Below, one piece after another: positions 1 to 9,456 of a stretch of DNA of 64,000 nucleotides. The notes beneath the pieces were generated by a model. It searched no databases. It saw only the letters and a list, made by a program, of their open reading frames with translations, and was not told the origin of the DNA. Position numbers and translations under genes: made by a program. The DNA is from an uncultured Erythrobacter sp. Its GTDB lineage: Bacteria > Pseudomonadota > Alphaproteobacteria > Sphingomonadales > Sphingomonadaceae. Every line of letters starts with the position of its first letter. The first letter of the stretch is position 1. Location: positions 2,675,501 through 2,739,500 of the forward strand of contig CANLAD010000001.1 in NCBI GenBank assembly GCA_947488755.1. The letters run 5' to 3'.

Positions 1-2001
1 CGCACGGGTAACGCCGGATGCGCGCTGGAGCGCGTCGACCACGGTGTAGATCGTGAAGCTCATGCCGGTCTGGCGCAGATAGCGATAGATTGCGCGCAGC
101 CACATCGCCTCGCGCGCCGACAGGCCGGTTGCGACCACCAGCCGGTTGAACGGATCGTCTTCGGAAACGCCGTTCAACACGTTGGCGATTGCCGCCTCGA
201 TCGCGTCGTCGCGCGCCAGCACGTCGGAAACGTCGGTCCCGGCAGGCAATTCGAGCTTGAATTCGTGGATCGTGCCGAGTTTGCCCTTGTTGAGCTGCGT
301 CGGCATTTCGCTCATCACGGTGAAGCCGAAATTCTCCAGCGCGGGGACGGCGTCGGACAGCGCCATTTCGCCGATCGCGTGGTAGATCTTCAGCCGCAAA
401 TCGCCAGCCGGATCGTGCGGGAGGGTGTAGAGGCGGCATGAGCGAAGGTTCGCTGGTTTCCCGCCGACAAGCGCGCGCAGCTCGATGATATCGCGGGCCG
501 CTTCGGCAGCGTCGTAGCGTGTGCGATAGGCGGGCGGAAATGCGCCGGCATACCGGCCAGCGATCGCGGGCACGCGCGCGCTTTCATCCATTTCGGCCAG
601 ATGCCACTCGACCGCCTCGTTCCAGCCCTTGAGCAGATCGATCAGCTGGTCTTCGGTCTTATCCGCATCGGGCATTTCCCCCACACTGCGCGAATCGAGC
701 AGGAATTGCAGCATGGCAAGCGTGCTGGCCTCGACCTCGAGCGTCCAGCTGAGCAGGTCGACGCCGGTGTTTTCGGTCAGCAGATCCTGAATTTGCAGGC
801 GCATCCCGGTCGAAAGATTGTCACGCGGCAACCACACGAAAGCGAAGATGTGGCGCTTCAGCGCAGCCTGGATCAGCACAAGCCGGGGTCGCGGGCGATC
901 GACCAGGCTCATCATGGCGGTCGTGGTCTTCGCAATATCCTCGCGCGAGAAGGCGATCAGGATGTCGTGCGGCAGGGTGGTGAAGGCGTGGACCAGCGCC
1001 TTGCCCTGATGACCCGCTGGATCGAAACCCAGTTCCTGCGTCAGTTCCGAGAGCGCTGCGCGCAGGACGGGCACCTCGCTGGGCGGAGAGGCGATTGCCG
1101 CGCTGGTCCAGACGCCCGCATTGATCGACAGCGCCGTCACCTTGCCATCCTCGCGCACCGGCACGATGAACAGATCGAGCGGCGTGCGGCGGTGCACGGT
1201 CGACAGGCGGTTGGCCTTGAGGATGAGCAGGTTGCGCGGTTTCCCGTCGGAGCCGGGTTCGTCGAGCCATTCGAACGCCAGGTCATACGAGGTTTCGGCG
1301 AGAATCTGCCGCGCGCTCTGGCGACAGATGCCCAGCGCATCGCGCTCGGTGCCATCGCGCGCGCGGGTGAGATGGCCGAGTTCTGTCAGCATCCCGCCGT
1401 TCAGCCAGTCGAGCAGCGCCGCGCCTTCGGGATAGGCGGCCTCGATCGTGCGCGCGTCATCGTCCATCGCCGCGCTGAGCTTGCCCCAGTCATCGACCGC
1501 GGCGCGCACATCGACGAGCGTCACCTGCAACGCGGCCATCAGCTCGCGCCGCTGGCGGGCATCGACCCGCGGCGTTTCGATATAGACCAGCGATTCGCGC
1601 GTGGCGGATTTGGTGTCCTCGCCCAGCTTCGTCAGAGCGCCCTTGGCATCGCGCACCACCGGAACGACGGGGTGAATCAGGCGGTCGATCGAAAGGCCCT
1701 GCGCGGTGACGGTCGAAGCGATCGAGTCGATCAGGAACGGCATGTCGTCATTGGCGATCGCGATCCGCAGCCGCCTGCGCCCGGTGGTGGTCGATTGCAG
1801 CTTCAGCGCGGCCTTGCCCGCCTCGCGCTGTCTCGCCGTGTTGGCGATAAATTCGGCTACCTCTGTGAGCTGTTTTTTGTCGAGCGGGTCGTCGCCCGGC
1901 AGGATCGCGGATTTCAATCGCTTCTGCAATTCCGCCAGCAGCGGCTTCGACGTAGACTTGGCCTGGGACTGCGGCTTGGTCGCTTTTTTGGTGGCGCTCA
2001 T
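1..2001 (-). CDS. gdhB: NAD-specific glutamate dehydrogenase, large (about 180 kDa) class, N-terminal part
   Basis: This enzyme oxidatively deaminates glutamate to 2-oxoglutarate with NAD in the cytoplasm. About 667 codons are visible; family members run to roughly 1,500-1,600 residues, so only the N-terminal regulatory region (ACT-like segments) is here and the catalytic domain lies beyond the left edge. The protein starts MSATKKATKP with a Lys/Ser-rich tail, followed by the family signature NDDMPFLIDS near residue 80 and further segments such as LIAFSREDIAKT and SAREAMWLRAIYRYLRQTG, all in one open frame to base 1. The ATG at 2001 has AGGA about 11 bases upstream, a loose Shine-Dalgarno. 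It follows the flavin oxidoreductase gene on the same strand after a 179-base gap with no visible terminator, so it may have its own promoter there. Family assignment is from recognition of the sequence. Confidence 0.9.
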   Translation of the reverse strand, partial: MSATKKATKPQSQAKSTSKPLLAELQKRLKSAILPGDDPLDKKQLTEVAEFIANTARQREAGKAALKLQSTTTGRRRLRIAIANDDMPFLIDSIASTVTAQGLSIDRLIHPVVPVVRDAKGALTKLGEDTKSATRESLVYIETPRVDARQRRELMAALQVTLVDVRAAVDDWGKLSAAMDDDARTIEAAYPEGAALLDWLNGGMLTELGHLTRARDGTERDALGICRQSARQILAETSYDLAFEWLDEPGSDGKPRNLLILKANRLSTVHRRTPLDLFIVPVREDGKVTALSINAGVWTSAAIASPPSEVPVLRAALSELTQELGFDPAGHQGKALVHAFTTLPHDILIAFSREDIAKTTTAMMSLVDRPRPRLVLIQAALKRHIFAFVWLPRDNLSTGMRLQIQDLLTENTGVDLLSWTLEVEASTLAMLQFLLDSRSVGEMPDADKTEDQLIDLLKGWNEAVEWHLAEMDESARVPAIAGRYAGAFPPAYRTRYDAAEAARDIIELRALVGGKPANLRSCRLYTLPHDPAGDLRLKIYHAIGEMALSDAVPALENFGFTVMSEMPTQLNKGKLGTIHEFKLELPAGTDVSDVLARDDAIEAAIANVLNGVSEDDPFNRLVVATGLSAREAMWLRAIYRYLRQTGMSFTIYTVVDALQRASGVTRA

Positions 2002-2180
2002 CGGCGATGGGTTCCTGGCATCCTGGTGGCGACAAGACCTCGGACAGGAAGGCCCCGGCGCGCGTCTCTCCGGCGTTCTCCCGGCGTCTTTTCGCGCAAA
2101 GTGCGACCGGCTGCGAACGTGCCCGGTGCGTTAGACGTCGGCCCGTGGAGGGGCAAGCGGGATTGGCGAGGGAAAAGCCC

Positions 2181-3173
2181 TTATGCGGCGACCGCTCGGC
2201 AGGCTTCGACAGTCAGTTCGAGCGAGCGCAGGCGGGCTTGCGGTTCAAAGGTCGCGCCGCACAGTATGATCTCGTCGGCCTTGGTGCGGGCGACGAACGC
2301 TTCGATGGCGGCGCGGACGGTGTCGGGCTTGCCGACAGCCGCGGCCTCGCCCAGCCGGTCCAGCATCGCGCGCGCCGGAGCGGGCAGGCTGTCGGTGTAG
2401 TCGGCGACCGGTGGCGGCAGCTTGCCCGGCGTGCCGGTGCGCAGCGCCACGAAGCTTTGCTGCTGGCTCGACGCGAGCAGCTTCGCCTCTTCATCCGTAT
2501 CGGCAGCGAAGACGTTCATCGCCACCATAACATGCGGCCGTGCCAGCGCTTCGGAGGGCCGGAAATCGCGGCGGTAAACTTCAAGCGCGGCGTCCAGGTG
2601 ATCGGGCGCGAAATGGGCGGCGAAGGCATAGGGCATGCCAAGCTGCGCGGCGAGTTGCGCGCCGAACAGGCTCGAGCCCAGCATCCACAGCTCGATATCC
2701 GCGCCCAGCCCCGGCGTCGCGGTGACGGCAAGGTCGATCTCGCCGGTCAACAGCGCGCGCAATTCGATCACGTCCTGCGGGAAATGCTCCGACGCCGCAT
2801 GCAGGTTCTTGCGCAGCGCGCGTTGCAGCTCCGGCCCTGCCCCCGGCGCGCGGCCAAGTCCCAGGTCAATCCGCCCCGGAAACAGCGCATCGAGCGTGCC
2901 GAATTGCTCGGCGATCTGGAACGGGGTGTGGTTGGGCAGCATGATCCCGCCCGATCCGATGCGAATGCGATCCGTGGCATTGCCGATATGCGCCAGCACC
3001 ACCGACGTCGCGCCGCCCGCTATTCCGTCCATCGCATGATGTTCAGCCACCCAGAACCGCTTGCAGTCCAGCTCTTCCGCCTTCTGCGCCAGTTCGGTGG
3101 CGGCGGCGAAGGCCTCTGCGACGGTGCCGCCTTCGCGTACCGGAACGAGGTCGAGGACGGAGAATGCGGTCAT
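2181..3173 (-). CDS. LLM-class flavin-dependent oxidoreductase (luciferase-like)
   Basis: A 330-residue protein of the bacterial luciferase-like monooxygenase superfamily, which fold as TIM barrels and use reduced FMN or F420. The start MTAFSVLDLVPVREGG and the blocks RFWVAEHHAM (about residues 39-48), IRIGSGGIMLPNHTPFQIAE and FPGRIDLGLGRAPG are typical of the MsnO8-type branch. The frame is open much further upstream, but the ATG at 3173 sits in an ATGA overlap with the stop of the preceding TPR gene, which fixes the start by translational coupling. The substrate cannot be read from sequence. It is the last gene of a hydrolase-TPR-oxidoreductase run. Confidence 0.88.
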   Translation of the reverse strand: MTAFSVLDLVPVREGGTVAEAFAAATELAQKAEELDCKRFWVAEHHAMDGIAGGATSVVLAHIGNATDRIRIGSGGIMLPNHTPFQIAEQFGTLDALFPGRIDLGLGRAPGAGPELQRALRKNLHAASEHFPQDVIELRALLTGEIDLAVTATPGLGADIELWMLGSSLFGAQLAAQLGMPYAFAAHFAPDHLDAALEVYRRDFRPSEALARPHVMVAMNVFAADTDEEAKLLASSQQQSFVALRTGTPGKLPPPVADYTDSLPAPARAMLDRLGEAAAVGKPDTVRAAIEAFVARTKADEIILCGATFEPQARLRSLELTVEACRAVAA

Positions 3174-4033
3174 GACGGCTCCTGTGGCTCGGATGCGGTT
3201 TCGGGCGCCGCTCCCAGCTGCGCTAGATAGCCACGCGCGCTGGCTGCCGCTTCGCTTTCGGGCGCGAGATCGATGACCGATTCCCAGCTCGCCCGCGCGG
3301 CGTCGTCCCGACCCGACAACACAGCGATTACTCCGCCTTCGAGCGCGATACGGGGGTCTTGCGTGTCGAGCGCAGCCGCCCGCTCGATCGCCTCCTGCGC
3401 TTGGCCCAGCCGGTCGAGCCGCCGCAGCAGCGTTGCCGTCAGCAGCCAGCCTTCGGGGTTCGCCGGCTCCAGCCGGGTTGCGGTGGCGAGCTGTTCGAGC
3501 GCTTCCTCCTCGCGTCCCGCCGCGACCAGAGCGCGCGCGGTGTCGGTCGCGGCGATGGCTTCCAATGTTGCCGAGGCAGAGGTGCGCGCATCGGAACGCG
3601 CCACGTTGAGGATCGCAAGCGCGGCTTCGGTGTCGCCCTGCGCCAGAGCCGCATTCCCTGCCATCGTCCCGAACCGCGCCCGTGCGCTCGCTTCGTCCGC
3701 AGGCGTTTCCTCGCGCGCGGCAGAAAAGGCCGCCTGCGCCTCGTCCCACCGGCCCAGCTCGGTCGCCGCAAGGCCGAGGCAATGGTTGGCAAGCACGCGC
3801 TCGGTCCCGGCGCTCGCATTGCGCCGCACCTGCGCCATCGTGTGCGCCCGCGAAGCATCCTGCGACAGCAGCTGAAGGCACTGTGCCAGCCACTCGCTCT
3901 CGGGCCGGATCGTATCGTCGAGCTGTTCGCGCACGGGCCGATCGCGCAGATCGCTGTGTGCGTCGGGCAGCGCGCCGGTGGTCGGGTTGGGGCCGACCTG
4001 CAGCAGGATCGCAAGAACAGAGGTGGTCAGCAT
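3170..4033 (-). CDS. Tetratricopeptide-repeat protein
   Basis: A 287-residue protein with tandem TPR-like helical pairs, for example ELGRWDEAQAAFSAA, AGREEEALEQLATATRLEPANPEGW and RLGQAQEAIERAAALDTQDP. The N-terminus (MLTTSVLAILLQVGPNPT) is hydrophobic and could be a short signal or anchor, which would put the repeats in the periplasm; it is too short to be sure. The stop overlaps the next start by four bases, so it is co-translated with the flavin oxidoreductase. It begins 13 bases after the hydrolase stop. TPR proteins are scaffolds, so no specific function follows. Confidence 0.8.
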   Translation of the reverse strand: MLTTSVLAILLQVGPNPTTGALPDAHSDLRDRPVREQLDDTIRPESEWLAQCLQLLSQDASRAHTMAQVRRNASAGTERVLANHCLGLAATELGRWDEAQAAFSAAREETPADEASARARFGTMAGNAALAQGDTEAALAILNVARSDARTSASATLEAIAATDTARALVAAGREEEALEQLATATRLEPANPEGWLLTATLLRRLDRLGQAQEAIERAAALDTQDPRIALEGGVIAVLSGRDDAARASWESVIDLAPESEAAASARGYLAQLGAAPETASEPQEPS

Positions 4034-4046
4034 CAGAACTTATCCA

Positions 4047-4778
4047 TCAGTAGAAGAATTCCACCTGCGCTTTGAGCAAAGCGATATCGCTGTCGCGCGA
4101 CAGGCGGTGATCGCCGTCCTTTACCAGCGTGACCTGTATATCGTCCGAACGCAGCTTTTCCGCCAGGCGCAGGCTGGTGCCCCACGGCACGTCGGCATCG
4201 CGCTGGCCGTGAAGCAGGCGCACCGGCGCATCGATCGCGATTTCGTCATCGAGTTGCAGCAGCGTCTCGGCATCGGCGAAGAAGCCGGGATGCGTGGGCG
4301 TGGGTTCGGGGCCGTAAGGATTGTCCTCTAACACGGTTTCACCCGAAGCGAGCGCCGCGCGCTGCTCATCCGACAGCCCCCACTGTGTAAAATCAGGCGC
4401 GGCGGCGATGCCGATCATTCCTGCCAACTTCTCGCCCAGTTCCAGCGCCACGAGCAGCATCAGCCACCCGCCCATCGAGGAGCCGACCAGCAGCACCTCG
4501 CCTGTCACCCGCGCGTCGATCAGGGCCAGCACTTCGTCCCGCCAGCGCGACAGCGTGCCATCGGCGAAATCGCCCGAACTCTCTCCGCAGCCCGAATAGT
4601 CGAGCACCAGGCAGGGGCGGCCCAACGCACGCGCTTCGTCGAACAGCGCGGTCGCCTTCCCGCCCGCCATGTCGGACATATAGCCGGGGAGGAACACCAG
4701 CGTCGGCCCATCGCCGATAATGTGACGATAGGCGATCCGGCGCCCATCGGGCATGTCATGGTGCTTGAGATCGTGCAT
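4047..4778 (-). CDS. Alpha/beta-fold hydrolase
   Basis: A 243-residue single-domain serine hydrolase. Visible features are the strand and oxyanion region TLVFLPGYMSDMAGGKA, the nucleophile elbow GSSMGG with Ser101, a likely acid in HGQRDADVP and the histidine in DGDHRLS (His224). Family members include esterases and peptidases of unknown in vivo substrate. An ATG 36 bases further upstream is possible, but MHDLKHHDMPDGRR is the better start because the extra residues (MPPLRRCGHVRA) resemble leader rather than protein. It is probably the first gene of the three-gene run ending at 2181 and is divergent from the PhoD-like phosphatase across 130 bases. Confidence 0.85.
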   Translation of the reverse strand: MHDLKHHDMPDGRRIAYRHIIGDGPTLVFLPGYMSDMAGGKATALFDEARALGRPCLVLDYSGCGESSGDFADGTLSRWRDEVLALIDARVTGEVLLVGSSMGGWLMLLVALELGEKLAGMIGIAAAPDFTQWGLSDEQRAALASGETVLEDNPYGPEPTPTHPGFFADAETLLQLDDEIAIDAPVRLLHGQRDADVPWGTSLRLAEKLRSDDIQVTLVKDGDHRLSRDSDIALLKAQVEFFY

Positions 4779-4908
4779 GGCCCTTACATGCCCGCAGCGC
4801 CGGAGGGGTGGCAAGGGCTATCGCGCCGTCCACCGCATCGCCTATCGTGCCGTTTATCGCGTGAGAGTGTCACCACACCGCAACGCACGCCGCATACGAA
4901 CAAGGACC

Positions 4909-6573
4909 ATGTTCAAGACCGACACCGCTCCGCAGCCCGCCGCCCCTCAGGGCACAATCACCCGCCGCGGCATTTTCGCCCTCGCCGGAGCGTCCGCCGC
5001 GCTCGCCGCCAGCCCGGCAAGCGCGCGCGGGTTCGGCACCGGCTTCACCCATAACGTCGCGAGCGGTGAACCGCAGGCCGATAGCGTGCTGCTATGGACC
5101 CGCTTCGTCGCCGACGCGGCCACGACGCTCGACTGGCAGGTGAGCGAGACCGAGGACTTTGCGAAAGTCGTCGCCGAAGGCCAGGTCGAAGCTGCGCCCG
5201 CGCGCGATTTCTGCGTCAAGGCGACGGCGGGCGGCCTGTCGCCAAACCGCTGGTACTTCTACCGCTTCGTTGCGCCCGGCGGCGCTATGTCGCCGGTCGG
5301 GCGCACCCGCACCCTGCCCGAAGGCCCGACCGACCGCTTCCGGATGGCGGTGTTCTCGTGCTCGAATTTCGGCTTTGGCTATTTCAACGCCTACGCCCAC
5401 GCGGCCGAGGCGAACGAATTCGATCTCGCCGTACATCTGGGCGACTACATCTACGAATACGGATCGGACACCTATCCTTCGGCGGGCCAGCGTCACCCTG
5501 AGCGCGTTGCACTGCCGGGCGAGGAGATCGTGCAGCTCGCCGATTACCGCCTGCGCTACGCCACCTATCGCGCCGATCCGGACCTGCAACGCATCCACCA
5601 GGTGCTCCCCATGATCGCGGTGTGGGACGATCACGAAAGCACCAACGATTCTTGGAAGGACGGCGCGCAGAACCACCAGCCCGAAACCGAAGGCGATTGG
5701 GATGTGCGCAAGAGCGTCGCCAAGCAGGTCTATCGCGAGTGGATGCCGGTTTCCGACAAATCCTACGCCACCTACGACATCGGTGATCTGGCGACACTGT
5801 TCCGGCTCGACACCCGGCTCGAGGGGCGCGAGGAGCAATTCAGCCTCGCCCGCGTGCTGGAGGGGCAGGATGATCCGCAAAAGATGATGGCCGCGCTCGC
5901 CGCGTTCCGCGATGGCGATTATGCCGAGCCGGGGCGGCAATTGCTCGGGGCGGCGCAGGAAAGCTGGCTGGTCGACGGTCTTGCGGCCTCGAAGGCGCGG
6001 GGCGCGCAGTGGCAGGTGCTGGTGCAACAGGTGCTGATCGGCAAGCTGCGTTCTCCGCCCAATCTGATCGAGCTGGTCGGCGATGGCGTGCCAGACTTCG
6101 CCCGCACCCGGCTGATGGCCGCCGGCATGGCGAGCCGCGCGGAGCTGCCGCTCAACATGGATGCCTGGGACGGCTATCCCGCCGCACGCAATCGCCTGTT
6201 CGAAGGCGCGCTGAAGGCGGACGCGAACCTCATCGTGCTGGCGGGCGACACGCATAATGCCTGGGCCTTCGACCTGGGCCACGAAGGCGAGCGGGTCGGG
6301 GTGGAATTCGGCACGTCCTCGGTCAGCTCGCCCGGCTTTGAATCCTATCTGTCGATGGTGCCGCCGTCCGACATGGCGCGGTTCGTCGCCGATGCGAATC
6401 CGGAACTGCAATGGGCCGACACCTCGCAGCGTGGCTACATGATGGTCGAGTTGACACCCGAACGCGCGACGACCGAATGGCGCTTCATCGCGGGCATCCG
6501 CCAACGCTCCACGCAGCTTGCAGGGACGAAGCGGGCGACCAGCGAGGCCGGGTCGAATGTGCTGACGATTTAG
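4909..6573 (+). CDS. phoD: PhoD-like alkaline phosphatase/phosphodiesterase, Tat-exported
   Basis: A 554-residue PhoD-family metallophosphoesterase. A twin-arginine signal is visible: TRR at residues 18-20, then a hydrophobic stretch and a cleavage-like ASPASA near residue 39, so the protein is exported folded to the periplasm. It has the N-terminal Ig-like PhoD domain (THNVASGEPQADSVLLWTR) and metal-binding blocks HLGDYIYEYG, WDDHES and LAGDTHNAW. PhoD enzymes release phosphate from diesters and monoesters and are usually induced by phosphate starvation; I see no clear Pho box in the 130-base upstream gap. The ATG at 4909 was chosen because the Tat motif follows it at the expected distance. 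It ends 5 bases from the convergent XRE regulator. Confidence 0.9.
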   Translation: MFKTDTAPQPAAPQGTITRRGIFALAGASAALAASPASARGFGTGFTHNVASGEPQADSVLLWTRFVADAATTLDWQVSETEDFAKVVAEGQVEAAPARDFCVKATAGGLSPNRWYFYRFVAPGGAMSPVGRTRTLPEGPTDRFRMAVFSCSNFGFGYFNAYAHAAEANEFDLAVHLGDYIYEYGSDTYPSAGQRHPERVALPGEEIVQLADYRLRYATYRADPDLQRIHQVLPMIAVWDDHESTNDSWKDGAQNHQPETEGDWDVRKSVAKQVYREWMPVSDKSYATYDIGDLATLFRLDTRLEGREEQFSLARVLEGQDDPQKMMAALAAFRDGDYAEPGRQLLGAAQESWLVDGLAASKARGAQWQVLVQQVLIGKLRSPPNLIELVGDGVPDFARTRLMAAGMASRAELPLNMDAWDGYPAARNRLFEGALKADANLIVLAGDTHNAWAFDLGHEGERVGVEFGTSSVSSPGFESYLSMVPPSDMARFVADANPELQWADTSQRGYMMVELTPERATTEWRFIAGIRQRSTQLAGTKRATSEAGSNVLTI

Positions 6574-6578
6574 GCGGC

Positions 6579-6770
6579 TCAATCGCGGCTGAAGATTGCC
6601 TCGATCGGCAGGTCGAACACTTCGGCAATTGAGAAGGCAAGCGGCAGCGAGGGGTCGTAACGCCCCTTCTCGATTGCGTTCACGCTCTGACGCGAGACAC
6701 CGAGATGCTCGGCAAGATCCTGCTGCGACCAGTCCCGCTCGGCCCGCAGGACCTTGAGGCGGTTTTTCAC
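6579..6770 (-). CDS. Small XRE-family helix-turn-helix regulator
   Basis: A 63-residue protein that is almost entirely one HTH_3 domain: KNRLKVLRAERDWSQQDLAE, then HLGVSRQSVNAIEKGRYDPS as the recognition helix region, ending FDLPIEAIFSRD. Such minimal regulators (YozG/YgzD type) often pair with a small membrane protein. The GTG start at 6770 overlaps the stop of the upstream membrane gene as GTGA, so the two are translationally coupled. No other start fits the domain boundary; the open frame extends upstream only through sequence that codes for the membrane protein in another frame. Confidence 0.88.
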   Translation of the reverse strand: MKNRLKVLRAERDWSQQDLAEHLGVSRQSVNAIEKGRYDPSLPLAFSIAEVFDLPIEAIFSRD

Positions 6771-7165
6771 TGGGCTATGCCCCGCACACGAAACCAGTAA
6801 TAGCCCGATATCCACGCGAAAACGACGACGCCGATTACATTGTCGCTCGCCATTTCTGGTAAATCGACGACCTTCTCCCCAACTACCCACGCGAAGTTAA
6901 CCAGCATCGTCGCGGCCAATGCGACCAATGCAGCGTTTGCCATGATCTGAAACAGGTATTCCTCGCTGCAACGGCGATCCAGAGCCGATCCGACGGCGAC
7001 CACGAATGTGATGACGAGAGTAATCGCGGCGAGCGCGGCTGCCTTGACCCACGAAGAAAGGGTCAACGCATCTTCACGCGGCATGTCGATCTCGCCGATC
7101 ATGATCACCGCCGCGATCAGAGGCAATACGAGAAACCAGTCGATATATCTGATGGGCATTCGCAT
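6767..7165 (-). CDS. Small integral membrane protein partnered with XRE regulator
   Basis: A 132-residue protein with four likely transmembrane segments: WFLVLPLIAAVIMIGEI, AAALAAITLVITFVVAVGSA, ANAALVALAATMLVNFAWVV and VIGVVVFAWISGYYWF. The ATG at 7165 is preceded by AACAAGGAAG with 5-6 base spacing, a good ribosome site, so the longer frame from 7276 is not used. I do not recognise a named family. Its stop overlaps the start of the tiny XRE regulator, an arrangement seen in many bacteria where the membrane protein may modulate the regulator. Divergent from thrS across 269 bases. Confidence 0.8.
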   Translation of the reverse strand: MRMPIRYIDWFLVLPLIAAVIMIGEIDMPREDALTLSSWVKAAALAAITLVITFVVAVGSALDRRCSEEYLFQIMANAALVALAATMLVNFAWVVGEKVVDLPEMASDNVIGVVVFAWISGYYWFRVRGIAQ

Positions 7166-7271
7166 GACATCTTCCTTGTTACGTCTTTCCCGAAGAAGCG
7201 GGGCCATCGATCGGCCCAGGCCGTGCGCGCCGCGATGCGGCGGGCGAGAGCCTACGCAACAATCTACGTGG

Positions 7272-7308
7272 GACAAGCTTCCTTGTTATTATGGAAAGCA
7301 AACTTGTC
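7272..7308. promoter_or_regulatory. Imperfect inverted repeat in an AT-richer gap, possible operator
   Basis: GACAAGCTTCC (7272-7282) faces GGAAAGCAAACTTGTC (7293-7308) across ttgttattat. GACAAG and CTTGTC pair perfectly, and CTTCC pairs with GGAA-G around a bulge. It lies 107 bases upstream of the membrane-protein start and 127 bases upstream of thrS. An operator for the neighbouring XRE regulator is one reading; that is inference. Confidence 0.3.
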
Positions 7309-7434
7309 ATGCGGGGATAAAGAAGTCAAGCACCCTTTCCATCCGAATGGGGCGCTTCTCGGACCGCGGCTCCCTGTGGCCTTGCGCGCGGAAATTGGTA
7401 TGGACCTAAGCGACCAATCGATTTGCTGGAAACC

Positions 7435-9444
7435 ATGACCGAACTACTCAAGATTAGCCTGCCCGATGGCTCCGTGCGCGAAATGCCGCCCGGCTCCACG
7501 CCCGGCGATGTCGCCGCCGCGATCGGGCCGGGGCTGGCCAAGGCCGCGCTCGCCGCGCGGGTCGATGGCGAGGTGCGCGACCTCGACCGGCCCTTCGAAT
7601 GCGACAGCGAACTCGCGCTCATCACCGCGAAGGACGAGGACGAGGCGCTCGAACTCGCGCGCCACGATTTCGCCCACGTTCTCGCCGAAGCGGTGCAGGC
7701 GCTCTATCCCGGCACGCAGATCACCTTCGGCCCGGCGACCGATGACGGCTTCTATTATGACGTCATGGCGCCCCCGAGCCGCGAGCCGTTCGGCATGGAC
7801 GACCTGCCCGCCATCGAGGAGAAGATGCGCGAGATCATCAAGGCGGACAAGCTGCTCAAGCGCGAGGTCTGGACCCGCCAGCAGCTGATCGAGAAATGGG
7901 AAAGCGAGGGCGAGAGCTTCAAGGCCGAATGGGCGAAGGAGCTGCCCGAGGATGAGGAACTGACGGTCTACTGGTCGGGTGACGACTGGCTCGATATGTG
8001 CCGCGGCCCCCACCTTCCCTCGACCGGCAGGCTCGACCCGCAGGCCTTCAAGCTGATGCGCGTCGCCGGAGCATACTGGCGCGGCGACCAGAAGAACGCG
8101 CAGCTCACGCGCATTTATGGCACCGGCTGGCTCAACAAGAAGCAATTGAACGCCCACCTCCACCGGCTGGGGGAAGCGGCCAAGCGCGACCATCGCAAGC
8201 TGGGCCGCGAGATGGACCTGTTCCACCTTCAGGAAGAGGCGCACGGGTCAGTGTTCTGGCACCCAAAGGGCTATCGCATCTGGCGCGAGCTGGAAGCCTA
8301 TATGCGCCGCCGGATGGATGGCGGCGGCTATCGCGAGATCAAGACGCCGCAGGTCATGGATGCGCGGCAGTGGGAGCAATCCGGGCACTGGGGCAAGTAT
8401 CGCGAGAACATGTTCGTCATCCCCGACGAGGTTCCGAATACCGAGGACGAGGGTCCGGTCATCAGCGGCGAGGCCGACTGGATGGCGCTGAAGCCGATGA
8501 ACTGCCCCGCGCATGTGCTGGTCTTCAAACAGGGCATCACTTCCTACCGCGACCTTCCCATACGCCTCGGCGAAATGGGCTGCTGCCACCGCAACGAACC
8601 GCACGGCGCGCTCCACGGCCTGATGCGCGTGCGCCAATTCACGCAGGACGATGCGCATATTTTCTGCACCGAGGAGCAGGTGGTCGAAGAGGTCGAGAAA
8701 TTCTGCGAGCTGGCCGACAGCGTCTACAAGCATTTCGGCTTTACGTATGAGATCAAGCTCGCGACCCGGCCCGAACAGCGCTTTGGCTCCGATGCCGATT
8801 GGGACAAGGCCGAGCAAGAATTGCGCGATGCGGTCGCCGCGGCGGGCATGGCGAACGACGAATATGGCTGGGAAGAGCTTCCGGGCGAAGGGGCCTTCTA
8901 CGCGCCCAAGCTCGAATGGCACCTGACCGATGCGATCGGGCGGACCTGGCAGGTCGGCACGATCCAGTCCGACCGCGTGCTGCCCGAACGGCTCGATGCA
9001 ACCTATGTCGGCGAGGATGGCGGGCGGCACCGTCCGGTCATGCTGCACCGCGCGATCTTTGGCTCATACGAACGCTTCATCGGTATTCTGATCGAGCATT
9101 TCGCCGGTCGCCTGCCGGTCTGGCTCGCCCCGGTGCAGGCGGTGGTGGCGACGATCGTGTCGGACGCGGACGTCTATGCCAAGGACGTGGCCCGCAGGCT
9201 GAAGACGGCGGGCATCCGCGTGGAAAGCGACCTTCGCAACGAGAAGATCAATTACAAGGTGCGCGAACACTCCCTCGCTAAGGTTCCGCACCTGCTGGTG
9301 GTCGGCAAGCGCGAGGCGGAGGAGGGCACGGTCGCGATGCGGACTTTGGGCGAAAAGGAACAGCGCGTTCTGCCGCTCGACGAGGCGATCGCGGTGCTGA
9401 CCGAGGCCGGAACGCCGCCCGATATTTCCACCGACGCTGGCTGA
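7435..9444 (+). CDS. thrS: Threonine-tRNA ligase
   Basis: A 669-residue class II aminoacyl-tRNA synthetase that charges tRNA-Thr in the cytoplasm. It has the full domain set: an N-terminal TGS domain (residues 1 to about 63), the editing domain, then the catalytic core with [12 protein letters not shown], the motif 2 region [20 protein letters not shown] and the motif 3 region [19 protein letters not shown], and a C-terminal anticodon-binding domain from about residue 560. The ATG at 7435 has CTGGAAACC just upstream; a TTG twelve bases earlier is less likely. Length is normal for the family. The TauE-type permease starts 12 bases after the stop. Confidence 0.98.
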   Translation: MTELLKISLPDGSVREMPPGSTPGDVAAAIGPGLAKAALAARVDGEVRDLDRPFECDSELALITAKDEDEALELARHDFAHVLAEAVQALYPGTQITFGPATDDGFYYDVMAPPSREPFGMDDLPAIEEKMREIIKADKLLKREVWTRQQLIEKWESEGESFKAEWAKELPEDEELTVYWSGDDWLDMCRGPHLPSTGRLDPQAFKLMRVAGAYWRGDQKNAQLTRIYGTGWLNKKQLNAHLHRLGEAAKRDHRKLGREMDLFHLQEEAHGSVFWHPKGYRIWRELEAYMRRRMDGGGYREIKTPQVMDARQWEQSGHWGKYRENMFVIPDEVPNTEDEGPVISGEADWMALKPMNCPAHVLVFKQGITSYRDLPIRLGEMGCCHRNEPHGALHGLMRVRQFTQDDAHIFCTEEQVVEEVEKFCELADSVYKHFGFTYEIKLATRPEQRFGSDADWDKAEQELRDAVAAAGMANDEYGWEELPGEGAFYAPKLEWHLTDAIGRTWQVGTIQSDRVLPERLDATYVGEDGGRHRPVMLHRAIFGSYERFIGILIEHFAGRLPVWLAPVQAVVATIVSDADVYAKDVARRLKTAGIRVESDLRNEKINYKVREHSLAKVPHLLVVGKREAEEGTVAMRTLGEKEQRVLPLDEAIAVLTEAGTPPDISTDAG

Positions 9445-9456
9445 CGCCGCAGACGC

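Noticed and set aside
601-2400. 599-codon plus-strand open frame
   Set aside because: It is antisense to glutamate dehydrogenase, Arg/Gln/His-rich, with no domain pattern; a typical high-GC shadow frame.
7166-7434. Riboswitch or leader-peptide attenuator before thrS
   Set aside because: No T-box-like element, terminator with T-run or Thr-rich leader peptide could be seen.
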